From NCBI GenBank assembly GCA_963707465.1, contig CAVPQK010000028.1:1-64000 (forward strand): a DNA stretch of 64,000 nt, given 5' to 3'. The translations under genes were made by a program, and so were the position numbers. Numbering within the stretch: position 1 is the stretch's first letter; the number at the start of each line of letters is the position of its first letter. Below the pieces are notes generated by a model. That model did no database searches and was not told the DNA's origin. It saw only the letters and a program-made list of their open reading frames with translations. Below are positions 31,944-39,883 of this stretch, piece by piece. This DNA comes from Bog-159 sp963707465 (lineage in GTDB: Bacteria > Acidobacteriota > Terriglobia > Bryobacterales > Bryobacteraceae).

Positions 31944-33350
31944 ATGCCGAAACACGACCCCCGCCGCATAGGCCGGCGCGGGCTCCTCAAAACATCGGCC
32001 GCCCTGTTGGGTGGCGCGGTGTTGGGCGCGCGCGCCAAAGCCGCCCCGGAGCCGCCCTTTCAAAACGTCAACACCAATTCCAGCCCTTCCACTTTGAAAA
32101 TCACGGATCTGCGGATCGCTACGGTGCGCAAGCCCGGGCCCAGCCCCTGCACCATCATCCGGCTGGACACCAACCAGGGTGTTTATGGACTGGGCGAAGT
32201 TCGGGACGGCGCCAGCGCCACCTACGCGCTATTCCTCAAGAGCCGCGTGGTGGGCGAGAATCCGCTGCGCATCACCTACATCTTCGAAAAGATCAAACAA
32301 TTCGGCGGACACGCGCGGCAGGCGGGCGGCGTGGTGGCGATCGAAGAGGCGCTCTGGGATATCGCGGGCAAGGTCTACGGCGTGCCCATCTACCAGATGT
32401 TGGGCGGCAAATTCCGCGATAAGGTCCGCATCTACGCCGACACCGAGGAATCCGACGATATCGCGGTCTACGCCAAGCGGCTGAAGATTCGCAAGGAGGA
32501 AATGGGACTGACCTGGCTGAAAATGGACCTGGGCATCAACATGGTGGCCAAGATTCCCGGGACAGTGACCATGCCCTCCGGAGAGTCGCCTTGGGAGCGC
32601 AATCAGTTGCCCCATCTGTTCACCGCGGCCGAAGTGACCGACAAGGGAATCGAGAAGCTCTGCGAATACGTGGCGGCGGCGCGCGAGGCCGTGGGCATGG
32701 AGATTCCGCTGTCCATGGACCATCTGGGACACATCGGCGTACACTCCATCATCCGGCTGGGAAAAGCTTACGAGAAGTACAACCTATCGTGGATGGAAGA
32801 CGTCATTCCCTGGACCTACACCGACCTTTTGCAACGCATCACCCTGGAAAGCCCCACGCCGATCCTTACCGGCGAAGATATTTATCTGAAGGAAGGCTTC
32901 ATCAACCTGTGCCAGAAGCACGCGGTCAGTAAGATTCATCCGGATATCTCGACGTCCGGCGGCATTCTGGAGACACATAAGATCGGCGACGCCGCCATGG
33001 AATATGGCGTCCCGATGGCGATGCATTACGCCGGGCTGCCCATCGGCGCGCTGGCCAGCGTGCACTGCGCCGCGGCTACCGAGAATTTCCTGGCCTGCGA
33101 AAATCACTCGCTGGATGTGCCGTGGTGGCAGGATCTGGTGGAAGGCATTGAGAAGCCCATCATCAACAAGGGCTTCATCACCGTCCCCAGCGGACCGGGC
33201 CTGGGCGTCACGCTGAATGAAGATGTCGTCCGCCAGCACCTGGCGCCGGATACGGGCTTCTTCGAGCCGACTCCCATGTGGGACCGGGAGCGCTCCTGGG
33301 ACCGTCTCTGGAGCATGGCGCCGAAATCGCCGGCGCCAGGCGTGGGGTGA
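31944..33350 (+). CDS. Tat-exported mandelate racemase/muconate lactonising-like dehydratase
   Basis: A 468-residue enolase-superfamily enzyme with a Tat signal (RRIGRRGLLKTSAALLGGAV). The N-terminal capping domain (ITDLRIATVR, then GVYGLGEVRDGASATYAL) is followed by the barrel with VAIEEALWDIAGKVYGVPI, D/E/E metal ligands probably at SMDHLGH, MEDVIPW and TGEDIYL, a catalytic lysine in TWLKMDLGI, and a late HYAGLPIG histidine. Related enzymes dehydrate sugar acids such as galactonate, but export by Tat is unusual for them. The neighbouring esterase and lactonase/GH5 genes suggest extracellular sugar breakdown. Substrate not determined. Confidence 0.87.
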   Translation: MPKHDPRRIGRRGLLKTSAALLGGAVLGARAKAAPEPPFQNVNTNSSPSTLKITDLRIATVRKPGPSPCTIIRLDTNQGVYGLGEVRDGASATYALFLKSRVVGENPLRITYIFEKIKQFGGHARQAGGVVAIEEALWDIAGKVYGVPIYQMLGGKFRDKVRIYADTEESDDIAVYAKRLKIRKEEMGLTWLKMDLGINMVAKIPGTVTMPSGESPWERNQLPHLFTAAEVTDKGIEKLCEYVAAAREAVGMEIPLSMDHLGHIGVHSIIRLGKAYEKYNLSWMEDVIPWTYTDLLQRITLESPTPILTGEDIYLKEGFINLCQKHAVSKIHPDISTSGGILETHKIGDAAMEYGVPMAMHYAGLPIGALASVHCAAATENFLACENHSLDVPWWQDLVEGIEKPIINKGFITVPSGPGLGVTLNEDVVRQHLAPDTGFFEPTPMWDRERSWDRLWSMAPKSPAPGVG

Positions 33351-33365
33351 GCGGGAACGGCCGGC

Positions 33366-33986
33366 CTATTGGGCGGCCGTCGGGGCAGCCGTCAGCGCTA
33401 CATCCAGGATGTCGACCTGTCCAACTGAAGTCGTCCCTGAACTCGTTATCAGAATCTGTAGCGGCTGGCCCAACTGAGCCGGAGTAGCCCCGGACTCATA
33501 CGTGACAGTCTCGGTCACGAAACTGCCGCCCACCGGAGTCGCCGTGTGGCCGGTGGCCAGTACGATGCTGCCGGCCCCCAGCGACACCGTGTAACCGGTG
33601 AATGCGTAATCCTGGCGCGCCCCCACTTCCACAGTCAGTGTGTAGGTCGTATTGGCCTGCACCGTGGCGGCGAGGTTCTGCAAGATAGAGCCGGTGGTGG
33701 ACGAATTGCCAATGGCCGCGACGTACAGTCCCGTGGAGGGCGCGCGCGGATACTGCGTCGTTGAGAATTTCGCCACGTCGGTGCCTGGACCGACTGTCCA
33801 GCCGGTAATTCCATATTGGCCACAATTGGCGCCGGGCGAACAGGTCAAAACGTCTATGTCGAACCTCGGATTGAGAATCGGGATTGGGACGGGCGTGGTA
33901 GTAGCGGACGCTCCCCGGCGGAAGAAGAGGGTCGCGGCGCCCAATACCAGCAGCATTGCTATTACTATCAGAAAACGTTTCGTCAT
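33366..33986 (-). CDS. Secreted paralogue 1 of a tandem array
   Basis: A 206-residue exported protein: signal/anchor (FLIVIAMLLVLGAATLFF), then IPILNPRFDIDVLTCSPGAN, a GITGWTVGPGTDV strand, TTQYPRAPSTGLYVAAIGNS, ANTTYTLTVEVGARQDYAFT, GHTATPVGGSFVTETVTYES and ATPAQLGQPLQILITSSG. This is the layout of a carbohydrate-binding beta sandwich, similar to but not recognised as DUF642. Two cysteines (TCSPGANCG) probably pair. It shares this order with the genes at 34027, 34719 and the decayed copy at 35499. The function is unknown. Confidence 0.75.
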   Translation of the reverse strand: MTKRFLIVIAMLLVLGAATLFFRRGASATTTPVPIPILNPRFDIDVLTCSPGANCGQYGITGWTVGPGTDVAKFSTTQYPRAPSTGLYVAAIGNSSTTGSILQNLAATVQANTTYTLTVEVGARQDYAFTGYTVSLGAGSIVLATGHTATPVGGSFVTETVTYESGATPAQLGQPLQILITSSGTTSVGQVDILDVALTAAPTAAQ

Positions 33987-34026
33987 GATGTTAGCTCCGT
34001 TCGTTAAGGCGACTCCGTTGCGCAGC

Positions 34027-34614
34027 TTATGGAGCCGTCGGCGTAGCAGTCAGTACGACATCTTGGATGTCGGCTTGTCCATTGCCCTTACTCGTTATCA
34101 GAATTTGTAACGGCTGGCCTAATTGGGCGGGAGTGGCCCCGGACTTATACACGACCAGGTCGGTCACAAAAGTACCGCCCAGTGGCGTGGCTTCGTGGCC
34201 GGAGGCCAGTGACACGTTTCCCGCCAGCAGAAACGCATTGTAGCCGGTGAAATCATAATCCAAACGGGCCCCCACTTCAAGCGTCAGAGTGTAGGTCGTG
34301 TTGGCCTGCAGAGTTGCGCCTAGTTTCTGAAAGATGGAGCCGGGCGCGGATGAATTGCCAATGGCCGCGACGTACAGTCCCGTGGAGGGCGCGATCATCG
34401 GATACTGCGTCGTGGTCATGATTTGCACGTTGGTCTGCGGACCAATCGTCCAGCCTGTAATTCCAAATTGCCAGCAACTGGAGCCCGGCGAACAGTTCAA
34501 TACGTCCATGTCGAAACTGTGATTCAGTATCGGAATTTCGACTGTTTGGGCCGGGGCGGATGCAGCTGAAACAAGGGTCGCGGCGGCCCATATCAGTGAA
34601 AGCGTATGTCCCAT
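34027..34614 (-). CDS. Secreted paralogue 2 of a tandem array
   Basis: A 195-residue exported protein with signal peptide (LSLIWAAATLVSAASAPAQ) and the same blocks as its neighbours: IPILNHSFDMDVLNCSPGSS, ITGWTIGPQTNV, TTQYPMIAPSTGLYVAAIGN, ANTTYTLTLEVGARLDYDFT, SGHEATPLGGTFVTD and ATPAQLGQPLQILITSKG. It differs by a one-codon insert in the TTQYP segment. It lies 40 bases upstream of paralogue 1 and 104 bases downstream of paralogue 3, with a hairpin repeat in the larger gap. Probably co-transcribed from the promoter ahead of paralogue 3. Confidence 0.75.
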   Translation of the reverse strand: MGHTLSLIWAAATLVSAASAPAQTVEIPILNHSFDMDVLNCSPGSSCWQFGITGWTIGPQTNVQIMTTTQYPMIAPSTGLYVAAIGNSSAPGSIFQKLGATLQANTTYTLTLEVGARLDYDFTGYNAFLLAGNVSLASGHEATPLGGTFVTDLVVYKSGATPAQLGQPLQILITSKGNGQADIQDVVLTATPTAP

Positions 34615-34661
34615 CGATAGTTCCTCCGTTGAGTGACCGGAGGGCGGGCAATCCTGCTCTG

Positions 34662-34691
34662 GCCGCCTGAAAGGCGGCTGCGGCCAAGATT
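34662..34691. repeat. Double-hairpin intergenic repeat F (decayed second stem)
   Basis: Stem GCCGCC/GGCGGC with loop TGAAA (34662-34678) is followed by GCGGCCA-AGAT-TGCCCCC, in which the second stem has lost pairing. It otherwise matches the copy at 26668. It lies between paralogues 2 and 3. Confidence 0.65.
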
Positions 34692-34718
34692 GCCCCCCCC
34701 AGTAGTGTTTTCGAAAGC

Positions 34719-35336
34719 TTATTCGGCCGCGGCCGTCGGCGTCTGAGTAAGCACCACGTCTGAGATATTGACCTGTCCAGTCCCCTTACTCGTGATCAGA
34801 ATCTGTAAAGGCTGGCCCAGTTGAGCGGGGGTGGCCCCGGACTCATACGTGATCACTTCGGTGACGAAGTTGCCGCCCACCGGAGTCGCTTTGTTACCGG
34901 AGGCCACGACGGCGTTTCCGGCCGCCAGCGACGCCACATAGCCGGTGAATACCTCATCCGCACGGGCCCCGACAGTCACGGTCAGAGTGTAAGTTGTGTT
35001 GGCCTGTACCGTGGCGCCAGCCGTCTGAAAGATGGAGCCGGTTACAGATGAATTACCGATGGCCGCGACGTAAATTCCCGTGGAGGGCGCGCTGGGATAT
35101 TGCGTGGTTGAGAACTTAGCCACGTAGGTGGCCGGGCCGACTGTCCAGCCCGTAATTCCATATTGGTTGCAATTGGATCCCGGTCCACACGACAAGACGT
35201 CCATGTCGAAACTGTGATTCAGGATCGTGATTGGCACCGGCTGTGCCTGGGCAGGGGCTGCTACAAAGAGAGTCGTAGTGGCGCAAGCCAGTACTGCCAC
35301 TACCAAAGGGCGGGTCATCGAAAGTACGAGTTTCAC
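34719..35336 (-). CDS. Secreted paralogue 3 of a tandem array
   Basis: A 205-residue exported protein with signal peptide (LVVAVLACATTTLFVAAPAQA). It shares IPILNHSFDMDVLSCGPGSN with paralogue 2 and GITGWTVGPATYVAKFSTTQ with paralogue 1, so it is the most central copy. ANTTYTLTVTVGARADEVFT, NKATPVGGNFVTEVITYES and ATPAQLGQPLQILITSKG follow. A GGAGGAAC lies just before the ATG at 35336. Its promoter is placed at 35399-35427. The likely fold is a secreted beta sandwich, possibly for binding sugars or surfaces. Confidence 0.75.
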   Translation of the reverse strand: MKLVLSMTRPLVVAVLACATTTLFVAAPAQAQPVPITILNHSFDMDVLSCGPGSNCNQYGITGWTVGPATYVAKFSTTQYPSAPSTGIYVAAIGNSSVTGSIFQTAGATVQANTTYTLTVTVGARADEVFTGYVASLAAGNAVVASGNKATPVGGNFVTEVITYESGATPAQLGQPLQILITSKGTGQVNISDVVLTQTPTAAAE

Positions 35337-35398
35337 TGAAAGTTCCTCCGTTGAGCCGGCTTCTGACTTAGTTGTAGCTGTCAGTATGGCTCGCGCTT

Positions 35399-35427
35399 AC
35401 TCTAACACATCATGATGTTACTGTCAA
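35399..35427 (-). promoter_or_regulatory. Promoter of secreted paralogue 3
   Basis: On the minus strand a consensus TTGACA (35427-35422) and TAGAGT (35404-35399) are separated by 17 bases. The spacer contains ATCATGAT, a self-complementary core shared with the promoter at 35980-36008. Confidence 0.6.
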
Positions 35428-35498
35428 AACAAAATGACATATGACAGGGTAGCCGCCGGGAGCGGACGTACTAAACGTCACCCTCGGCAGCGCGTAGA

Positions 35499-35916
35499 CT
35501 ATTTAACGGCTGTGGGCGCGGCAGTCAGTCCGCCCAATGGCATGGCTTTGTGACTGGAGACCAGTACCACGTTTCCGGCCAGAAGAGATGCCCCGTAACC
35601 GGTAAAAGGGTAATCGGCACGCGCCCCGATCCCCAACGTCAAGGAAGGCGCAATACACGCCGGTGGAGGGGGCGTCCGGATATTGGGTTGTCGAGGCTTT
35701 GAAGACTCCGCTGTTTGGGCCCAGCGTCCAGCCCGTAAGCCCACCTGAGGAAGCGCCCGGCGAACCGTCTAAGACATCCAGGTCAAAGGACGGATTCAAG
35801 ATTGGGATGGGGATTGCCTGCGCATCGGCGGGCGTTGTGAACGAGAGGGTCGCGGCGGCCCATGCGAGTATGGCTACCGCCGGATGGCGCGCCATCGAAA
35901 GAGCAAGTTTCATCAA
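35499..35916 (-). pseudogene. Decayed fourth copy of the secreted paralogue family
   Basis: From the ATG at 35916 the frame reads a signal peptide, then IPILNPSFDLDVLDGSPGAS, LTGWTLGPNSGVFKASTTQY and PDAPSTGVY as in the intact copies. There about 25 codons (VAAIGN to NTTYT) are missing and the frame shifts; the family sequence resumes in another frame as LTLGIGARADYPFTGYGASL and SSHKAMPLGG, then a second deletion joins it to LTAAPTAVK at 35502. The QLGQPLQILIT block is gone. Two deletions, one out of frame, make it non-functional. Confidence 0.85.
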
Positions 35917-35979
35917 AGGATCCTCCGTGAGCCGGGGGTCCGATTCTGTTGTGGCTATCGGTTTTTACGGCTCGCTGGC

Positions 35980-36008
35980 ACTTTATCACATCATGATCTG
36001 TCAGTCAA
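35980..36008 (-). promoter_or_regulatory. Promoter of the decayed fourth paralogue
   Basis: TTGACT (36008-36003) and TAAAGT (35985-35980) lie 17 bases apart on the minus strand, with the shared spacer core ATCATGATGTG. Distance to the ATG at 35916 is about 63 bases, as for paralogue 3. Confidence 0.6.
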
Positions 36009-36040
36009 ATAAGTTCGAGAAAGCGGGGCCAGGGGGCTGT

Positions 36041-36059
36041 GCAGGCCGGGGAGGCCTGC
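36041..36059. repeat. Single-hairpin copy of the intergenic repeat
   Basis: GCAGGCC and GGCCTGC pair around GGGGA, followed by CCCCAC, directly after the stop of the SMP-30 gene. It equals the second stem of the copy at 29564. Confidence 0.6.
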
Positions 36060-36064
36060 CCCAC

Positions 36065-37099
36065 TCAGCAGATGTGCGCGCCGCGGGTCTCCACATACAG
36101 CGCGTACAGCGATTGCGCGGCGGCCATGAACAACAGGTTGCGCCGGCTGCCGCCGAAACACAAATTCGCGCACGGTTCCGGCAGCAGGATCTGACCGATG
36201 CGCTCACCCGCGGGCGTAAAGACCTGCACGCCATCGAATCCCGCGCCGACCCAGCCGCAGCCCGCCCAGATGTTGCCATCCACATCCGCACGGATGCCAT
36301 CCGCCAGCCCCGGCTTGGTGGACACAAACTCGCGCCCGTTGCGCAGGCTGCGCGCATCGGCCACATCGTAGACGCGAATGTTGCGCGGCGCGTCGGGATA
36401 ATGCGTGGCGCCGGTGTCCACGATGTACAGCTTCTTATAGTCGGGCGAAAAACACAGTCCGTTGGGCTTGTACATTTCGTCGAGCACCATTTCCATCCTG
36501 CCGGTCTGGCCATCGATGCGGTATACCGCCTCTTTCAACTGCATCTCCGCGCGCGACCCCTCATACGCAGCCAGGATGCCATAGCCGGGATCGGTGAACC
36601 AGATGGCGCCATCCGGGTGCACCACGATATCGTTGGGCGCGTTGAGCGGCTTGCCGTTCCATTTGTCGGCCAGAACCGTCACGGCGCCATCCGGCTCGTA
36701 GCGCACCACGCGCCGGTTCAGGTGCTCACAGGAAAGCTCGCGGTGCTGATAGTCGAACGTGTTGCCGTTGCTGTTGCCGCTGGGAGAGCGGTAGGTGCTG
36801 ATGTGGCCATCCTCTTCGAGCCAGCGCATCTGCGCGTTGTTGGGGATATCGCTCCACACCAGGTAGCGCCCTACCCCGCACCACGCAGGACCCTCGGCCC
36901 ACAGCATGCCCGTGCGCAGCCGCCGGATCGGCGTGTTGTTGACCTTGTATTTGGCGAAGCGCTTGTCGAGCACCAGGACGTCGGGGTCGGGGTAGCGGAT
37001 CGGATCCTTGCCGCTCCAGTCGCGCTGGGCGAGGGCCAACTGGGGAGCCAGCGCGCCAAGAGCCGCCAGGAAACTGCGCCTGCTGTTTTCGATATGCAT
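36065..37099 (-). CDS. Tat-exported SMP-30/gluconolactonase-like protein
   Basis: A 344-residue six-bladed propeller of the SMP-30 family with a Tat signal (NSRRSFLAALGALAPQLALA). Metal-site residues fit E in WAEGPAW, N in NAPNDIVVHPDG and D in IVDTGATHYPDAP; DGIRADVDGNIWAGCG and GRIGQI-like blades follow. Family members hydrolyse sugar lactones. The start at 37099 places the twin arginines correctly. Its neighbours across the divergent gap are a GH5 glycosidase and, nearby, a dehydratase and an esterase, in keeping with extracytoplasmic carbohydrate use. It ends at a hairpin repeat. Confidence 0.87.
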   Translation of the reverse strand: MHIENSRRSFLAALGALAPQLALAQRDWSGKDPIRYPDPDVLVLDKRFAKYKVNNTPIRRLRTGMLWAEGPAWCGVGRYLVWSDIPNNAQMRWLEEDGHISTYRSPSGNSNGNTFDYQHRELSCEHLNRRVVRYEPDGAVTVLADKWNGKPLNAPNDIVVHPDGAIWFTDPGYGILAAYEGSRAEMQLKEAVYRIDGQTGRMEMVLDEMYKPNGLCFSPDYKKLYIVDTGATHYPDAPRNIRVYDVADARSLRNGREFVSTKPGLADGIRADVDGNIWAGCGWVGAGFDGVQVFTPAGERIGQILLPEPCANLCFGGSRRNLLFMAAAQSLYALYVETRGAHIC

Positions 37100-37182
37100 A
37101 CTGGAAGGCCAGTATACATCAGCGCGGGGCAGGACTCCAGCCTCGGGCGGGCGGCGCCGGCTGCCGGCTCGTATCATAAGGA

Positions 37183-38391
37183 GTGATGCGAACCCTTTCC
37201 AGAATCATCCTCCTGGCTGCCCTGTTGGCCGCCGGCCTGGCCGCCGCCAGCCGTTTCGTGCACGCCGACGGGAAACGCATCGTGGCGCCCAACGGCGAGA
37301 AGCTGCTGCTGCGCGGCATCAACCTGGGCAACTGGCTGGTGCCCGAAGGCTACATGTTTCACTTCGACAAGGGACCGGCGTCCTACCGCGAGATTTCGGC
37401 GCTGTTCAACGACCTGATCGGCCCGGTGGAGGCCGCGCGATTCTGGAAGCAGTACCGCGACGCCTACATTTCCGAAGAAGACATCCGGTTCATCCACGAA
37501 GCCGGCTTCAACAGCGTGCGCATTCCATTTCACTCCGCGCTGATCGAAGACGGCACGGCATTCCCACTGCTCGACCGGGTGATCACCTGGTGCCGGCAGC
37601 GCCATCTTTGGGTGATCCTGGACATGCACTGCGCGCCCGGCGGGCAGACCGGAACCAATATCGACGATAGCTGGGGCTATCCGTGGCTGTTCGAGAGCGA
37701 AGAACAGCAGCAGTTGGCCGCGGGATTCTGGCGCAGCATCGCGCAGCGGTATGCCGACGAGCCCGCGGTCCTCGGCTACGATCTGCTGAACGAGCCCATT
37801 CCGCCTCCCGTGGCGCGGTTGAATCCGCGCCTGGAGCCGGTCTACCGCAAAATAACCGAAGCCATCCGGCAGGTGGATGCGAACCACGCGATCATCCTGG
37901 GCGGTGCGCAGTGGGACAGCAATTTCGATGTGTTCGGGCCGCCCTTCGACAGCAACGCGATCTACACGTTCCACAAATACTGGACCGCGCCCACCAAGGA
38001 TGTGATTCAGCCGTACCTGGATTTCCGCGAGCGCTACCGCGCGCCGATCTGGATGGGCGAATCCGGCGAAAACCAGGACGCCTGGATTGCGCAATTCCGC
38101 GCCATGCTGGAGGCGAGCGACGTTGGGTGGGCCTTCTGGCCGTACAAGAAGATGGACGCGACATCATCGCCGGTGAGCTTTGCGCGGCCCGCGCACTGGG
38201 ATGAGATGGTGGCCTACGCGGCGCTCGCCGGCGGCATAGGCGCGGCGGAAGAGAAGATGAAGAAGCGGCCCCCGACGGACCATATACGCGCGGCGATGGC
38301 CGATCTGTTGGAGCAGATCAAGTGGGAGAAGTGCCGGGTAAACGATGGGTATCTGAAGGCGCTGGGGATGCGCGACCCAACCGCGAAGTGA
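37183..38391 (+). CDS. Glycoside hydrolase family 5 (cellulase-like) protein
   Basis: A 401-402-residue secreted enzyme with signal peptide (IILLAALLAAGLAAASRFVHA). GH5 landmarks: LLRGINLGNWLVPEGYM, FNSVRIPFHSAL, WVILDMHCAPGGQ, the acid/base in YDLLNEPIP (near 205), TFHKYW, and the nucleophile in IWMGESGENQ (near 292). Substrates in the family include beta-1,3 and beta-1,4 glucans and mannans; the sequence alone does not decide. Translation begins at GTG 37183 or ATG 37186; AAGGAG is very close to both. It diverges from the SMP-30 gene. Confidence 0.88.
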   Translation: MMRTLSRIILLAALLAAGLAAASRFVHADGKRIVAPNGEKLLLRGINLGNWLVPEGYMFHFDKGPASYREISALFNDLIGPVEAARFWKQYRDAYISEEDIRFIHEAGFNSVRIPFHSALIEDGTAFPLLDRVITWCRQRHLWVILDMHCAPGGQTGTNIDDSWGYPWLFESEEQQQLAAGFWRSIAQRYADEPAVLGYDLLNEPIPPPVARLNPRLEPVYRKITEAIRQVDANHAIILGGAQWDSNFDVFGPPFDSNAIYTFHKYWTAPTKDVIQPYLDFRERYRAPIWMGESGENQDAWIAQFRAMLEASDVGWAFWPYKKMDATSSPVSFARPAHWDEMVAYAALAGGIGAAEEKMKKRPPTDHIRAAMADLLEQIKWEKCRVNDGYLKALGMRDPTAK

Positions 38392-38428
38392 ATCCGTGCT
38401 ACGCAACCGCGCCGCTGTTCCTGGCAAC

Positions 38429-38884
38429 TCAGAGACAGCCCGTATCCGGTCGATACATCCCGACTTTCGTCAGGATCTCCGAATCGTAAGCGTCGAAGGA
38501 CCTCTTGGGGTCATTGCTCCTCCTCAGCAACAGATCCGGATCGTGGCGCTCCACGGCGGCGAATTCGATCGCCACGTAAACGTATGACTCGCTGCAAAAC
38601 CACGGCGGGTCCTCTCGCCCGACTTGTACGAGATCGGCAAAATCGCCCCCGGCCTCGCCGCCGCCCACTTGTCTGAAGCTGGTGTTCCTCGCTCGAAGGT
38701 AGCCTTCCACTTCTCTGCGGGTTAACCCCAGCTTCAGATCGCGGGAATATGCACGGAGGGCGGATTGATAAGTTGCCTCGCGGTTTCTTCTTGCTTCGAC
38801 TTTCCGAAGATGCCGGAAACCGGTTGCGAAGAAAATCGCAACGATCACGACGGTGACTGCGGATAACCACCGGAATCGAATCAA
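38429..38884 (-). CDS. Small membrane-anchored protein of unknown function
   Basis: A 151-residue protein with one N-terminal span (WLSAVTVVIVAIFFATGFRH) after a basic start, then a helical, charged part (GLTRREVEGYLRARNTSFRQ) resembling short processing-resistant stalks and a C-terminal globular part. It starts with TTG at 38884 that overlaps the stop of the SRPBCC gene (TTGA), so it is the third gene of the ArsR operon. The EVEGYLRARNTSF segment recalls small lipoprotein-assembly (BamE-like) folds, which is only an impression. No function is assigned. Confidence 0.6.
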   Translation of the reverse strand: MIRFRWLSAVTVVIVAIFFATGFRHLRKVEARRNREATYQSALRAYSRDLKLGLTRREVEGYLRARNTSFRQVGGGEAGGDFADLVQVGREDPPWFCSESYVYVAIEFAAVERHDPDLLLRRSNDPKRSFDAYDSEILTKVGMYRPDTGCL

Positions 38885-39351
38885 TTTGCGTTCAGACCTT
38901 CCAGCCGCACGTAGCTCGCTTCCATGCCGCGCTCCATGCCGGTGGCCAGCATTTGCGCGCGCGTGGCGGCGTCGGGCAGGGTCATGCGCAGGGTCATCAA
39001 AGTGCCGTCGCCGTCCGGTTCGAACCTGCATTCCACGTGGTTGTCCGGGGTGGGGTCGGGTAAAAACATGCGTTCCACATGGACGATCCGGTGGTAGGGC
39101 TCCAGTTCCAAGTATTCCCCGGTTACATGGAATCCGGCGCCCTTGGCGTTGGTCCACTCGTAGCGTATCTTCCCACCGGGCCGCGCCTCGCTGATACAAA
39201 CGGGCATCGTCCAGCCGTCGGGGCCGAGCAGCCATTTCTGGATCAGCGCCGGCTCGGTATGGGCGCGGTACACCGCCTCGGGTGGCGCGGCAAAACGCCG
39301 GGTCACCACAATATGCGTATCGCCTTCGGTCTTTAGCGTCATTTTGGTCAT
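38881..39351 (-). CDS. SRPBCC (AHSA1-type) domain protein
   Basis: A 156-residue START-like protein: VVTRRFAAPPEAVYRAHTEP, LIQKWLLGPDGWTMPVCISE, ARPGGKIRYEWTNAKG, FHVTGEYLELEPYHRIVHVE and a C-terminal helix (MLATGMERGMEASYVRLEGL). It has the hydrophobic-cavity fold that binds lipids or small ligands. It overlaps the upstream ArsR regulator by four bases, a widespread pairing in soil bacteria, and the downstream membrane-protein gene by four bases. The ligand is not known. Confidence 0.9.
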   Translation of the reverse strand: MTKMTLKTEGDTHIVVTRRFAAPPEAVYRAHTEPALIQKWLLGPDGWTMPVCISEARPGGKIRYEWTNAKGAGFHVTGEYLELEPYHRIVHVERMFLPDPTPDNHVECRFEPDGDGTLMTLRMTLPDAATRAQMLATGMERGMEASYVRLEGLNAN

Positions 39352-39695
39352 CGCGTTTCCCTTTTATCTTTCCTATGTTTTGGTTTCATGTCTGCCAGAA
39401 CTTCGTCGAGCCGGTCGTAGTTGCGCGTCAAAGCTTCGCGCAGCATCGCCAACCACTGATCGATCGGTTCAATGCCGGCCTCCGCCAGCCGGCAAGGGCG
39501 CTTGGCGCCCTCGACGCGGCGCACGATCAAGCCCGCGCCTGCGAGCACCTTGAGGTGCCGCGAGATGGCCGGCTGCGTCATGGCGAACGGTTCCGCCAGC
39601 TCCATCACGGTGGCTTCGCCTTTGGCCAGGCGGGCCAGAATCGCGCGCCGGGTGGGGTCGGACAGGGCGGAGAAGGCGGCATCGAGGGTTGGCAT
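39348..39695 (-). CDS. ArsR-family transcriptional regulator
   Basis: A 115-residue winged-helix regulator. FSALSDPTRRAILARLAKG is the family start, the recognition helix is in MTQPAISRHLKVLAGAGLI and the wing follows as VRRVEGAKRPCRLAEAG. There is no metal cysteine motif in the helix, so it is of the non-metal type that pairs with SRPBCC proteins. It is the first gene of a three-gene operon with four-base overlaps. The AT-rich palindromic region just upstream (39712-39746) is the probable operator. Confidence 0.93.
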   Translation of the reverse strand: MPTLDAAFSALSDPTRRAILARLAKGEATVMELAEPFAMTQPAISRHLKVLAGAGLIVRRVEGAKRPCRLAEAGIEPIDQWLAMLREALTRNYDRLDEVLADMKPKHRKDKRETR

Positions 39696-39711
39696 TTGGG
39701 ACCTCTATATA

Positions 39712-39746
39712 ATCACTATGTTATATAACTTATATGTTATAGTCAA
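39712..39746 (-). promoter_or_regulatory. Promoter and likely operator of the ArsR operon
   Basis: Minus-strand TTGACT (39746-39741) and TAACAT (39723-39718) are 17 bases apart. The region is AT-rich with overlapping inverted repeats (ATAACATATAAGTTAT on the minus strand and ATATAAC/GTTATAT), standing out from the GC-rich surroundings. Autoregulation by the ArsR protein is likely (inference). Confidence 0.65.
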
Positions 39747-39883
39747 GGAAAATCTTTCCCGCTGCGCTTATTTCTTGCCATCCCTACCGAACTGGAAGTT
39801 CTAAGGACCTAAAGTTCCTCTCCGCGCCCGCCGATCACGTTTGCAAGAGGACGTCAACCAGACGTCCAACCAGGAGTTGGATA

